Source: Herminiimonas fonticola (lineage in GTDB: Bacteria; Pseudomonadota; Gammaproteobacteria; Burkholderiales; Burkholderiaceae_D). From it: a stretch of 64,000 nucleotides of DNA. The stretch covers positions 124,001 through 188,000 of the forward strand of contig NZ_PTLZ01000001.1 of assembly GCF_003293745.1 (NCBI RefSeq), written 5' to 3'. Position numbers and translations under genes: made by a program. Below are positions 17,779 through 26,713 of the stretch, one piece after another; positions within the stretch are counted from its first letter, which is position 1; the number at the start of each line of letters is the position of its first letter. Under the pieces are notes generated by a model. The model ran no database searches and was not told where the DNA came from. It was given only the letters and a program-made list of their open reading frames with translations.

Positions 17779-20061
17779 ATGAGATTTCGATTCAATCCAA
17801 TTTACACAGCCTTGCTAGTTGCACTCTCGACTGGCTCTTATGCCGAAGATGCACAAGACTCGGTAGTCAAAACACTCGGCACGATTACCGTTACCAGTGG
17901 CCGGCCGACATCGCTGCCGACACAAATACCAACTACGTTTGAAAGCATCACCAAGGAGCAAATCCAGCAAACGATCAACGCCACCGACAGCGAAGACGCG
18001 TTGAAATATTTTCCGAGTCTACTGGTGCGCAAGCGCTATATCGGCGACTACGATCATGCGGTGCTCGCCAGCCGTGCATCCGGCACCGGCAACAGTGCAC
18101 GCTCGCTGGTATATGCAGATGGCATCCTGTTATCGAACCTGCTCGGCAACGGTGCCAGCTTCACACCGCGATGGGGCATGGTGACGCCGGAAGAAATTGA
18201 ACGCGTCGATGTGCTGTACGGACCGTTCTCTGCCGCATATCCAGGGAACTCGGCCGGTGCAGTCGTCGATTACGTGACACGCATGCCGGACAAGTTTGAA
18301 GGACATGCCAAGGTCAGCGGCTTTACGCAAAACTACGATCTGTATGGCACGCATTCGACTTTTTCTGGCCATCAGGAAAGCGTATCGCTGGGCGATCGGC
18401 GCGGTGCATGGTCATGGTGGATCAACGCCAGCCATCTCGACAGCGACGGCCAACCGATAGTGATCGTCAGCAAACCGCTGAGCACAACGGCGAGTGCGGC
18501 GAACCCGGTGACCGGTGCAGTGGCCGGCAAGGATACAAAGAATAATCCGACGCAGATTCTCGGCACCACCGGCCAGACGCAGACGACGCAGGATCAGGGC
18601 AAGATCAAGCTGGCTTACGATTTTTCGCCGACACTGCGCGCCAGCTATCTGCTCGGCTGGTGGCAAAACAATACGACCAGAACACCCGAAACCTATCTGC
18701 GTGATGCGGCGGGCAATCCTGTCTACAGCGGCCCCGTCAGCATTGACGGCCGTGCATACACACTAGGGCAAACCGACTTTTCGGCAAGCCGCGCCGATCA
18801 GAATCACGTCATGCAGGCGCTGTCGGTCAAAAGCAATACACGCAGCACATGGGATTGGGAAGTAGCGGCTAGCGTGTACGATTATCAGAAGGATCAAGTC
18901 CGGGCATCCGGCACTGCCTATCCGAATGCGGCATTTGGCGGCGCAGGAACGCTGACAGATATGAGCGGCACCGGATGGAATACGCTTGCGTTGAAAGGTA
19001 CATGGCGGCCTGACGGCACCAAGGGTGCACATATCGTCGACTTCGGTTACCAACGCGATGCCTACCAATTGCGCACGTCGACTTTCAGTACCAGTAATTG
19101 GATAACTGCAAATGCCGGCGCTCGCTCATCGTCTTTTAATGGCGATACGAATTTGCAAAGTCTGTATGCACAAGATTCATGGCGCATTGCAAAAGACTGG
19201 AAGACAACGTTGGGAGGACGACTTGAACAATGGCAGGCAAGCAATGGTTCTCTGTCAAACAGCAATACGACGGTCGCCTTCAGCGATAGAAATGAAAATT
19301 ATTTTTCACCCAAAGCTGCAGTTGCCTATCAAGCTACTCCGCAGTGGGCATTGAAGGCGTCTTTAGGTAGAGCGATACGCTTCCCAACTGTTTCCGAGCT
19401 CTATCAAGGCTCGTTGGATCCCGCGACAAACATACTGTCTAGAAATGATCCAAATCTAAAACCGGAAAAATCCTGGACCAGCGAACTCACTGCAGAGCGC
19501 GATCTAGGCAAGGGATTGTTGCGCACGACCATCTTTCATGAAGATACGAAAGACGCACTATATTCCCAGCTCAATGTCGCAACCAACGTTACCAACATTC
19601 AAAACGTCGATCAGATGCGCACCACCGGGCTGGAAGTCGCGTATCAGGAAAACGATGTCGCACTACTCGGACTGGATTTATCAGGCAGCGTGACCTTTGC
19701 CGATTCGAAAACCATCAAGAATGCCAACAATCCTGCAAGCGTCGGCAAATGGCAACCGCGTGTGCCGAAATGGCGCGCCAGTGCGCTTGCTACTTATCGT
19801 CCTGACGAGCGCTGGGCCTACACTTTTGGCGCGCGTTACAGCGGCCGTCAATACAGCCAACTCGATAACAGTGACGTTAACGGTTTTGCGTACACCGGTG
19901 TCAGCAGCTTCTTCGTGACCGATATACGCGTGCGCTATCAAATCGCCAAGCAATGGAGCGCATCACTTGGAATCGACAATCTCAACAACAAGAAATACTG
20001 GAATTTTCATCCCTACCCGCAACGTACCATCCTCGCCGAGTTGAAATTTGATCTGGATTAA
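17779..20061 (+). CDS. TonB-dependent outer membrane receptor
   Basis: Protein of 760 aa. A signal peptide ends near TGSYA. The plug domain follows (KTLGTITVTSGRP, then SEDALKYFPSLLVRKR, SLVYADGILL, IERVDVLYGPFSAAYPGNSAGAVV) and a C-terminal ~590-residue barrel ending in an aromatic-rich, charged strand. TonB energises uptake through such 22-strand barrels. The ligand cannot be read from sequence; the DUF2946 neighbour suggests a metal, possibly copper. ATG 17779 is chosen for the signal peptide (RBS AAGAG upstream); earlier in-frame ATG 17749 is possible. Confidence 0.88.
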   Translation: MRFRFNPIYTALLVALSTGSYAEDAQDSVVKTLGTITVTSGRPTSLPTQIPTTFESITKEQIQQTINATDSEDALKYFPSLLVRKRYIGDYDHAVLASRASGTGNSARSLVYADGILLSNLLGNGASFTPRWGMVTPEEIERVDVLYGPFSAAYPGNSAGAVVDYVTRMPDKFEGHAKVSGFTQNYDLYGTHSTFSGHQESVSLGDRRGAWSWWINASHLDSDGQPIVIVSKPLSTTASAANPVTGAVAGKDTKNNPTQILGTTGQTQTTQDQGKIKLAYDFSPTLRASYLLGWWQNNTTRTPETYLRDAAGNPVYSGPVSIDGRAYTLGQTDFSASRADQNHVMQALSVKSNTRSTWDWEVAASVYDYQKDQVRASGTAYPNAAFGGAGTLTDMSGTGWNTLALKGTWRPDGTKGAHIVDFGYQRDAYQLRTSTFSTSNWITANAGARSSSFNGDTNLQSLYAQDSWRIAKDWKTTLGGRLEQWQASNGSLSNSNTTVAFSDRNENYFSPKAAVAYQATPQWALKASLGRAIRFPTVSELYQGSLDPATNILSRNDPNLKPEKSWTSELTAERDLGKGLLRTTIFHEDTKDALYSQLNVATNVTNIQNVDQMRTTGLEVAYQENDVALLGLDLSGSVTFADSKTIKNANNPASVGKWQPRVPKWRASALATYRPDERWAYTFGARYSGRQYSQLDNSDVNGFAYTGVSSFFVTDIRVRYQIAKQWSASLGIDNLNNKKYWNFHPYPQRTILAELKFDLD

Positions 20062-20072
20062 ACCGCAAAAAA

Positions 20073-20091
20073 TGGGAGCCACAAGCTCCCA
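20073..20091. terminator. Weak hairpin after the TonB receptor
   Basis: TGGGAGC, loop CACAA, GCTCCCA. There is no T run on the plus side (an A run precedes it), so it could only act as a terminator on the minus strand or as a transcript-end stabiliser. Confidence 0.35.
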
Positions 20092-20264
20092 ATCAAGAAT
20101 GCCAAATCGCTAGCGTCAGGATGTTACTATTCTGAAACTACCTGTGCGTCGTCGTCCATCACACGAATAGTGCGACGTTGTAATCCTGTAGTTGAAACCT
20201 GGCATAAGCCATCCGGTATCGCCTCTATAGATGTTGATGCGCAAGCGTCGAACTCAGGAAGCTT

Positions 20265-21074
20265 ATGACGATAGTCACGGTATTCAACCAGAAGGGCGGC
20301 GTGGGGAAAACCACGACAGCCCTGAATCTCGCCGCTGCATTAATGCGCCGCGGATGCTTACCCTACGGCATCGATCTGGATCCGCAAGCGCATTTGAGCT
20401 CCATCGCCAACGTCGTAGCCAGTTCTGGCGACGACACGATACTCAGCTTGTTTCAGCGCAATCGACCTTTGCGCGAGTTGGTACGTATCTCGCCGAATAA
20501 CGATATCCGCATTATTCCCGCCCATCTTGAATTATCTAAAGTCGATACCTTGTTTGGCAAAGGCTATGACGTCGTCAATATGCTGAACGCGCATTTGCGC
20601 GCTGAAAAACTGGATAACGAACTCACGCCGGTGATGATCGATTGCTGTCCGTTAATCGGCGTGTTGTCCCTGAACGCAATCTTCGCCTGCGATTGCATGA
20701 TCGTGCCGGTGTCAGCCGACCATCTATCGGCAAAAGGCGCGATGCAGATCGACAAGACCTTGAAGGCACTGGAGCCGGTATTAAAACGTCGTATCAACAG
20801 GCGTTATCTGCTGACGCGTTTCGACGGCAGGCGCAAGATGTCGTGGGAAGTGTTGAAGATACTGGAAGATAAATTTGGTGCAGACGTATGTCGCACGCAT
20901 ATCTCGGAAAATGTCAGCCTGGCGGAGAGCCCTGCGCATAACAAAACCATTTTCGAACACGCGCCAAACAGCCGCGGCGCGCAGGACTATGACACCCTGC
21001 TCGATGAGTTACTGGCGGACGGCTTTATCAAAATCAAAGAAACAGAAGAATCCGAATTAGCGCGAGATGAGTGA
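20265..21074 (+). CDS. Orphan ParA-type ATPase
   Basis: Protein of 269 aa. The deviant Walker A KGGVGKTTTALNLAAAL at residues ~11-27 and the IDLDPQAHLSS block identify a ParA/MinD-like ATPase that dimerises on ATP and positions cargo such as DNA, chemosensory arrays or pili. VMIDCCPLIGVLSLNAI is the Walker B region. An AGGAAGCTT sequence precedes ATG 20265. No parB or DNA-binding partner is next to it, so it is not the usual chromosome partition pair. Its stop overlaps by 18 bp the end of a convergent small gene. Confidence 0.88.
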   Translation: MTIVTVFNQKGGVGKTTTALNLAAALMRRGCLPYGIDLDPQAHLSSIANVVASSGDDTILSLFQRNRPLRELVRISPNNDIRIIPAHLELSKVDTLFGKGYDVVNMLNAHLRAEKLDNELTPVMIDCCPLIGVLSLNAIFACDCMIVPVSADHLSAKGAMQIDKTLKALEPVLKRRINRRYLLTRFDGRRKMSWEVLKILEDKFGADVCRTHISENVSLAESPAHNKTIFEHAPNSRGAQDYDTLLDELLADGFIKIKETEESELARDE

Positions 21075-21266
21075 CAGAATATCGTCAACTGAATGAGCTA
21101 TTCCCGGGCGCATAACCTGCCCTTTGATATCGCAGCGCAGTATTTCGCAATGACGATACATCTGTTTTAATTTACGTTCGGCATCTGCGCGATCCATCCC
21201 ACCGATCACGATACTTTCTATTTTCTGACCTTCGCGCGTCTTCACTGAAAAATCAAATTTCAACAT
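21057..21266 (-). CDS. Small conserved-looking protein, unknown
   Basis: Protein of 69 aa (MLKFDFSVKTREGQKIE..). A good ribosome-binding site AGAGGT lies five bases before the ATG. Composition is balanced and globular with an alternating helix (MDRADAERKLKQMYRHCEI) and two Cys. I do not recognise a family. It overlaps the 3' end of the convergent parA-like gene by 18 bp, so the two transcripts can pair. Confidence 0.65.
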   Translation of the reverse strand: MLKFDFSVKTREGQKIESIVIGGMDRADAERKLKQMYRHCEILRCDIKGQVMRPGIAHSVDDILSLISR

Positions 21267-21605
21267 GAATACCTCTCACAGAATCGAATAGTTCGCATTA
21301 CCCCTCCTAGAATGTCAGCAACACCACTATGGTGCAAGACTTTCATTGTCTGGATGTAACGTTTCTTTATAAAAAGACACCATTTTTGTCATATAAAGTG
21401 TCCATCTACGTGCAAAATGTATGAAATTCGTCACATTTCCCGGATTTTCACGCAGTCGTGACAACAAATTAATGTCAGCGCTGGCTCTAAGGCAAGATCC
21501 AGGCCACTGCATGTCATCCATACAAATTTCGATTTGGGCTTCACGCAATCATTCTGTCGATGTACAGTCACAAAAGGTCATCCTCCACTTTTCCAAGGAT
21601 TTCTC
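21267..21605. other. 339-bp intergenic region
   Basis: Between two divergent small genes. A possible promoter element TTTGTCATATAAAGTG lies near 21387-21402, but -35 and -10 spacing is not convincing. No terminator, repeat or further small gene was seen. Confidence 0.4.
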
Positions 21606-21836
21606 ATGCGCATAGATATTTATAGAAGAGCAGAACACGCCGGTCACTTTTCCTATCTCGCAGTACCCGAAGGCAAGCTGATTCCGGAAGAAGTCGTCAA
21701 CACGGATTGGGAACCCACAGATCGCGCAGTCGATCTGGCAGATGGCGCAACGCATCTGGAGGATTTCGCGATTAACAATCCGCTAGGGCAAATCAAAGCC
21801 AAGGGATACGCAATCACCAGCATCAAAGATCTATAG
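21606..21836 (+). CDS. Small conserved protein (DUF6139-like)
   Basis: Protein of 76 aa beginning MRIDIYRRAEHAGHFSYLAV, with an acidic helix-rich tail (DLADGATHLEDFAINNP). It resembles the short, uncharacterised proteins annotated DUF6139 in Burkholderiales; recognition is from memory and not certain. AAGGAT precedes ATG 21606. The first 20 bases upstream in-frame are not coding-like. It is followed 39 bp later by the PQQ dehydrogenase gene. Confidence 0.7.
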   Translation: MRIDIYRRAEHAGHFSYLAVPEGKLIPEEVVNTDWEPTDRAVDLADGATHLEDFAINNPLGQIKAKGYAITSIKDL

Positions 21837-21953
21837 ATCTACGCAGTATTGTTAGTTCACAACCGGCCATAGCTCATGCACATGAGCAGCCGGGTTTTAG
21901 CTATCGCTGATAAAAATATGCACGCATCCGCTACGATTAGTGCGTCAGTCTGC

Positions 21954-23099
21954 ATGCGCATGTGCAAAAGCGCAGTGCTGCTAATTACGTACGCCACCAT
22001 CATTTCTGCAACGGCGCAAGATGCCGGCAAAGCCAACACCAGCAGCGTGCGCACCGAAGTCATTGCGCAGGATCTCGATCATCCATGGGCAGTTGCATTC
22101 ATCGACAAACAGCGCATGCTGGTCACAGAAAGGTCCGGCAATCTGCGCGTGGTGCAGGCTGGCTCACCACCATCCGCGCCGATTACCGGTTTACCAAGAA
22201 TAGATGCAGGTAGCCAGGGCGGTTTACTAGACGTGATTACCGATAGCAAATTCGCCAGCAACCGCACCATCTACTTTTGTTACAGCGAAGAAGCGAATGC
22301 AAAAACTGGCGGCAATGGCAATTCAACTGCGCTTGCATCTGCACGCTTGTCTGACGATGCCAAGAAGCTGGAACAGATAAAAGTACTATTCAGCCAGCAG
22401 CCCAAGTTCAACAGCCGTGCGCACTTCGGTTGTCGCATTGTTGAAAATACCGATGGCAGTTTATTTCTGACGCTGGGTGATCGCTTCAGTCGCATGCAGG
22501 ATGCGCAAACCCTGAACACGCATCACGGAAAAATCATACGCATCAACAAGGATGGTTCAACGCCATCGAATAATCCGTATGTAGGCAAGGCTGGCGCGCT
22601 ACCGGAAATCTGGAGCATAGGCCATCGCAACGTACAAGGCGCCACGCTGGGCACTGATGGACAGCTATGGACGCACGAACATGGCCCGCAAGGCGGCGAT
22701 GAAATCAATAAGCCGCAAGCAGGCAAGAATTACGGTTGGCCGGTGATTACTTACGGCGAAAATTACGGCGGCGGGAAAATAGGCGAAGGGCTGACGGCCA
22801 AGGCTGGCATGGAACAACCGCTGCATCAATGGACGCCATCGATTGCACCTTCCGGCATGACATTTTTGCGCAGCGATAAATACGGCAAGGCCTGGCAGGG
22901 AAATCTGTTCGTCGGTTCGCTCAAGTTCCGTTATCTGGCGCGACTGGAAATCAAGGATGGCAAGGTAGTGCGCGAAGAACGCTTGCTGCAGAATCTTGAG
23001 CAACGCATACGCGATGTGCGTGAAGGACCGGATGGATTGCTGTATGTATTAACGGATGAGGGACGCGGGCAGCTGTTGCGTTTGCTACCCGTGCAATAA
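21954..23099 (+). CDS. PQQ-dependent aldose sugar dehydrogenase (YliI-like), periplasmic
   Basis: The mature protein (~355 aa) is a six-bladed propeller of the soluble PQQ glucose/aldose dehydrogenase type. LDHPWAVAFIDKQRMLVTER begins the first blade, LRVV.. then RIDAGSQGGLLDV and HFGCRI carry the conserved residues, including the catalytic His in RAHFG, and HEHGPQGGDEIN is the Ca/PQQ region. ATG 21954 gives a clean signal peptide; ATGs at 21876 and 21918 in the same frame are alternatives. It oxidises sugars in the periplasm and needs PQQ; no PQQ biosynthesis genes are in the window. Confidence 0.85.
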   Translation: MRMCKSAVLLITYATIISATAQDAGKANTSSVRTEVIAQDLDHPWAVAFIDKQRMLVTERSGNLRVVQAGSPPSAPITGLPRIDAGSQGGLLDVITDSKFASNRTIYFCYSEEANAKTGGNGNSTALASARLSDDAKKLEQIKVLFSQQPKFNSRAHFGCRIVENTDGSLFLTLGDRFSRMQDAQTLNTHHGKIIRINKDGSTPSNNPYVGKAGALPEIWSIGHRNVQGATLGTDGQLWTHEHGPQGGDEINKPQAGKNYGWPVITYGENYGGGKIGEGLTAKAGMEQPLHQWTPSIAPSGMTFLRSDKYGKAWQGNLFVGSLKFRYLARLEIKDGKVVREERLLQNLEQRIRDVREGPDGLLYVLTDEGRGQLLRLLPVQ

Positions 23100-23105
23100 A
23101 TACGC

Positions 23106-24011
23106 TCAAGCGGTTTCTGAAATCGTATTCAGGCTGCTCGCCGTACTCGCGACACTCTGATCGAACTGGCCGTAAGTCTGCGTCAGTTGCGCCATGATTT
23201 TCATGACGGCCTTCATACTGTTTTGTGCATCGCTCTCTGTCGTTGTTGCAGTCGGATGACTCGCCTGATACGCCACCAGTTCCTGCAAGCTGACAGTGCC
23301 ATCCTTGTTCGCATCAGCAGCTTCGTAAGAAGTACTGTCCGATTCGGATGCGTCACCCGAGCCGGAGCCGGATGGCCGTGCACCACCGGCCGGCTTCGCC
23401 GATGCGGTCGCTGCGCTTGCATCTACACCACCGACTGCACTGTCGGCCTGCTGCTCTGGCCCGCCCATTTGTTGCAGGCCTGCGCCCAGTTCAGCCTTGG
23501 TGATCTTGTTATCGCCATCCGCATCCAGCGTTTTGAAAATTTGATCAACCTTCTCTGCATTCGCAGCCGTATCAGTTGATTTGGCATCGAAAGCCGCCTG
23601 CAATTCTTCCTTGTCGAGATAGCCTTGATTCTTGGTATCCAGGCTGGCGAAAATATCATCAGTCGAAGGTGGAGGTGGCGGCGGTTGATCGCCACCAGCG
23701 CGCGCGATACGCGAACTGTCGAATTGCGCATCCAGCGCATCGGCCAGCTGCTTCACGCCATCGGTCAGTTCCTGCTTGGTGATCTTGCCATCACTATCGG
23801 AATCAATCTGACTGAAAAGTTCATCGACATCAGACGCAGAGTCCGCGGCGCTCGACCCCAGCGCCGATTGCAGACTTGCTTTGTCGATATAACCCTGGTT
23901 GGTGGTGTCCACCTTGGCGAACAAGTCGTTCGCTATTTTTGTCGCGTCAGGACGCTGCACTGTCCATGCGCTGCTGCCGCTGCTGCTTCCACCTAAGCCG
24001 CTGATTGCCAT
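23106..24011 (-). CDS. EF-hand protein with five calcium-binding loops
   Basis: Protein of 301 aa. EF-hand loops begin at residues 35 (DTTNQGYIDKAS), 70 (DSDSDGKITKQE), 125 (DTKNQGYLDKEE), 163 (DADGDNKITKAE) and 233 (DANKDGTVSLQE). Loop 1 ends in Ser in place of the usual Glu, and loops 1 and 3 look alike, so they likely arose by duplication of a two-hand unit. A run of six Pro (110-115) and a Gly/Ser/Ala-rich linker separate the pairs. No classical signal peptide is visible. Calcium sensing is inferred. Its stop lies beside the convergent sugar dehydrogenase stop; a two-component system follows upstream on the same strand. Confidence 0.88.
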   Translation of the reverse strand: MAISGLGGSSSGSSAWTVQRPDATKIANDLFAKVDTTNQGYIDKASLQSALGSSAADSASDVDELFSQIDSDSDGKITKQELTDGVKQLADALDAQFDSSRIARAGGDQPPPPPPSTDDIFASLDTKNQGYLDKEELQAAFDAKSTDTAANAEKVDQIFKTLDADGDNKITKAELGAGLQQMGGPEQQADSAVGGVDASAATASAKPAGGARPSGSGSGDASESDSTSYEAADANKDGTVSLQELVAYQASHPTATTTESDAQNSMKAVMKIMAQLTQTYGQFDQSVASTASSLNTISETA

Positions 24012-24157
24012 GTGATTCCCCTTTGATTGACGCCGGCAGAGACAGCTATTCCCATGCAGGCGAACTCAGGATGTCAGGTTAATGTATCCATGGCATGTGC
24101 ACTTTGTATCGAGATTGATACATTCGGCAAAGCAACAACAAAGAAGCGCTAGTCGCT

Positions 24158-25237
24158 TCAGCGCGTGATTGCAATGCTGGCTATCAATCCGCCGTCAGGC
24201 GCATTGCGCAAAGTCAGATGACCGTCGCATTGAATGGCGGCTTCGCGCGCAATCGACAATCCGAGACCGACACCACCCAGCGCCTTGTTGCGCGAAGGAT
24301 CAAGCCGAACGAAAGGTTCGAATACCGCCTCCATTTTTTCAGGCGGAATACCCGGGCCGTGATCACGCACTTCAATCAGCAGCGTAGTCGGCGTATCGAT
24401 CAAGGACACCACGGCATCACCGCCATAACGCAAGGCATTTTCCACCAGATTCATCAAGCAACGGCGCAAGGCGATCGGCTTGGTGAACAAAGGTTCGGTA
24501 TTACCCAGCATGCGCACGCTATCGCCGTTTGCACGTGCATCTTCCACGATGACTTCTATCAAGGCCTGCACGTCTAGCAATTGCAAATCTTCGTTCGACA
24601 CTCGTCCGCGCAAATAATCCAGCGTCGCGTCCAACATCACCGCCATCTCACTGATATCGTCGCGCAATTTTGGCTTGGCATAATTTTCGGCCAGATTTTC
24701 TATGCGTAACTTCATACGCGTCAGTGGCGTACGCAAGTCGTGCGACACCGCGGCCAGAAAACGCTCACGTTCTTCGATCTGCTCCCGTACTTTACGCTGC
24801 ATGTCATTGAACACACTCGCAGTCTGGCGCACTTCATCAGGGCCTTGCACGGCCATAGGCACACTGTACAAATTGTTCGCCAACTGAGCCGACGCGTGCG
24901 CAATCTGCTGCATAGGCCGCGCAAGGAATCGTGCGCCAAACCATGCAGTCGCGGTCAACGTCAATAGCTGCATGATCAAGCCTATCCATAGTCCCGGCGG
25001 CAAGTGCGGCACGTTATATCCGGCAATCTGCAAGCTTGGCGGCGGCGGGCGATTCACAGAGAACTCTACCGATCTGGAATCCGCATGTGCACTGAACTGC
25101 GGTGGTGGCGGCGGTGGAAAATCGCGGCCAAAAAAATTCACGACCAAAATAAAAGTCATCACGTGACTGACGATAATCGCCAGCACGATCAACGCAAACA
25201 AGCGCGAAAAAATGGTGTTGGGCAGCAATCGTTTCAT
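24158..25237 (-). CDS. Sensor histidine kinase, EnvZ-like
   Basis: Protein of 359 aa. Membrane segments lie near residues 12-32 and 80-100, enclosing a short periplasmic loop rich in Pro (PPPPPPQF and RPPPPS). HAMP follows, then the His-box VSHDLRTPLTRMKLRIE (the phospho-accepting His) and the catalytic N, G1 and G2 boxes (NLVENALRYG, VRDHGPGIPPE, GGVGLGLSIAREA). It overlaps the upstream response regulator gene by four bases (ATGA), so translation is coupled. The signal is unknown. Confidence 0.92.
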   Translation of the reverse strand: MKRLLPNTIFSRLFALIVLAIIVSHVMTFILVVNFFGRDFPPPPPPQFSAHADSRSVEFSVNRPPPPSLQIAGYNVPHLPPGLWIGLIMQLLTLTATAWFGARFLARPMQQIAHASAQLANNLYSVPMAVQGPDEVRQTASVFNDMQRKVREQIEERERFLAAVSHDLRTPLTRMKLRIENLAENYAKPKLRDDISEMAVMLDATLDYLRGRVSNEDLQLLDVQALIEVIVEDARANGDSVRMLGNTEPLFTKPIALRRCLMNLVENALRYGGDAVVSLIDTPTTLLIEVRDHGPGIPPEKMEAVFEPFVRLDPSRNKALGGVGLGLSIAREAAIQCDGHLTLRNAPDGGLIASIAITR

Positions 25238-25956
25238 CGTACGACCTTGGCATCAAACAGATAACCTTCGCCACGCACCGTCTTCAGAAATTTCGGATCT
25301 TTCGGGTCTTCTTCCAGCTTTTGTCGCAGGCGCGAAACCAGCAAATCAATACTGCGATCAAACGCAGTCGCGTTATGGCCGCGCGCTGCATCCATCAGTT
25401 GATCGCGACTCAACACACGATGCGGTCGCTCGATGAAGACGCTCAACAAACGGTATTCTGCATTCGATAAAGGCACCACCATTTTTTGCGGCGTGACCAG
25501 CTGACGTGCCAGGCGATTGATGGTCCATCCTTCGAAATGCCATTGATCATCACTGCCGTCCGCTGCCTGTTCGCGCTTTTTGCCATCCTTGGTCCTGCGC
25601 AAAATCGTGTGTATGCGTGCCACCAGCTCTCTAGGGTCAAACGGCTTCATCACGTAATCGTCAGCACCCAGTTCCAGGCCTACCACGCGATCGATCGATT
25701 CGCCACGTGCGGTCAGGATGATGATGGGAATATCTGTGCTCGCGCGCAGTTGACGGCACAGTGACAAACCATCTTCGCCAGGTAACATCAGATCGAGGAT
25801 GATGGCATCGAAGTGGCCTGTCTCCATCGCACTGCGCATCGCTGCGCCGTCGCCCACCGCCTGCGCCTGGATGGAAAATCCAGCCAGATAGTTCGCCAGC
25901 AAATCGCGAATTTCCTCGTCGTCATCGACGATCAGCACAGTTGTCGTTTCGCTCAT
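25234..25956 (-). CDS. OmpR-family response regulator
   Basis: Protein of 240 aa. The receiver domain has LIVDDDEEIRDLL with acidic pocket Asp, the phosphorylation site in DAIILDLMLPGEDG and the Lys of VMKPFDP. A winged-helix DNA-binding domain follows (NAEYRLLSVFIERPHRVLSRDQLM, then DRSIDLLVSRLRQKLE). ATG 25956 is chosen as the family start (MSETTTVLIVDDD); an ATG 30 bases upstream is possible. It forms a four-base overlap with the kinase gene. Its target genes are unknown; the EF-hand gene lies downstream on the same strand. Confidence 0.93.
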   Translation of the reverse strand: MSETTTVLIVDDDEEIRDLLANYLAGFSIQAQAVGDGAAMRSAMETGHFDAIILDLMLPGEDGLSLCRQLRASTDIPIIILTARGESIDRVVGLELGADDYVMKPFDPRELVARIHTILRRTKDGKKREQAADGSDDQWHFEGWTINRLARQLVTPQKMVVPLSNAEYRLLSVFIERPHRVLSRDQLMDAARGHNATAFDRSIDLLVSRLRQKLEEDPKDPKFLKTVRGEGYLFDAKVVR

Positions 25957-26144
25957 TCCACATTCCATCTTCTGTTGTGCCGACATATTTTGCCGAGCAT
26001 TAATGGAGCGGATAATCTCACAAGCGCGTTCGGCTTGCCAAACCGCCTGCCAATTTTTTGCAGCGCACGCAGATAAAAATATGCTGATAAATGATGTCTG
26101 TCGCCTTACTCACTTACAATAACGGCACATCAAATGGAGCTCAT

Positions 26145-26426
26145 ATGTTTTCTGGACAAACTTTCGAACAAATTCTTCAAAAGAAGAGCACACGCCTGGT
26201 TCTTGCCGCACTTTGCGTGTATCTGGCACTGGCTGGCGCGCATCAATTATTGACTGGTACCGGGCAAGCCGACTGGCTGCGCGGTGGTGGCAATTTGCTT
26301 TTGTGGGGCGGCTTTGCAGTAATGAATTTACTCAAGGCGTATGGTCGCGCGACGAAGGGTATCAATATCCCTATCAATATCGGCCTGGTATTGGTTGTTG
26401 GCAGCTGGATCGCAAAAATGGAATGA
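26145..26426 (+). CDS. Small membrane protein, unknown function
   Basis: Protein of 93 aa with two or three hydrophobic segments (LVLAALCVYLALAGA, GGGNLLLWGGFAVMNLL, INIGLVLVVGSWIA). GGAG lies six bases before ATG 26145, while upstream frames lack one. I do not recognise a family. It is followed by the DUF1653 gene after ~30 bp in the same direction. Confidence 0.7.
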   Translation: MFSGQTFEQILQKKSTRLVLAALCVYLALAGAHQLLTGTGQADWLRGGGNLLLWGGFAVMNLLKAYGRATKGINIPINIGLVLVVGSWIAKME

Positions 26427-26457
26427 CGTGTTGTCATCAATTTCGGGGATAAAAATT

Positions 26458-26652
26458 ATGCAATTCAGACATTACAAAGGCGGCATCTATGATTTTGTCT
26501 GCGCCGCCAAACTCGAATCGAATCCGGAAACAGTCATGATCGTGTACACCGCGGCCGACGGCTCATTCTGGACGCGTCCGGAAGAAGTGTTTTTTGAAAT
26601 GATCGAGCACGACGGCAAAACCGTGCAACGCTTTATCGCAATCGACGCATAA
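26458..26652 (+). CDS. DUF1653 family small protein
   Basis: Protein of 64 aa. The sequence HYKGGIYDFVCAAKLESNPET..MIVYTAADGSFWTRPEEVFFE is the DUF1653 core, short beta-rich proteins that are widespread and uncharacterised. GGGGAT precedes ATG 26458. It precedes the pmrA-like regulator by 61 bp and could share its transcript. Confidence 0.85.
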   Translation: MQFRHYKGGIYDFVCAAKLESNPETVMIVYTAADGSFWTRPEEVFFEMIEHDGKTVQRFIAIDA

Positions 26653-26713
26653 ACAGATAGGCAGATACCTGGGCAGCGCGACTTTCAATGAATCGCTTGA
26701 ATGGAAAGATAAC

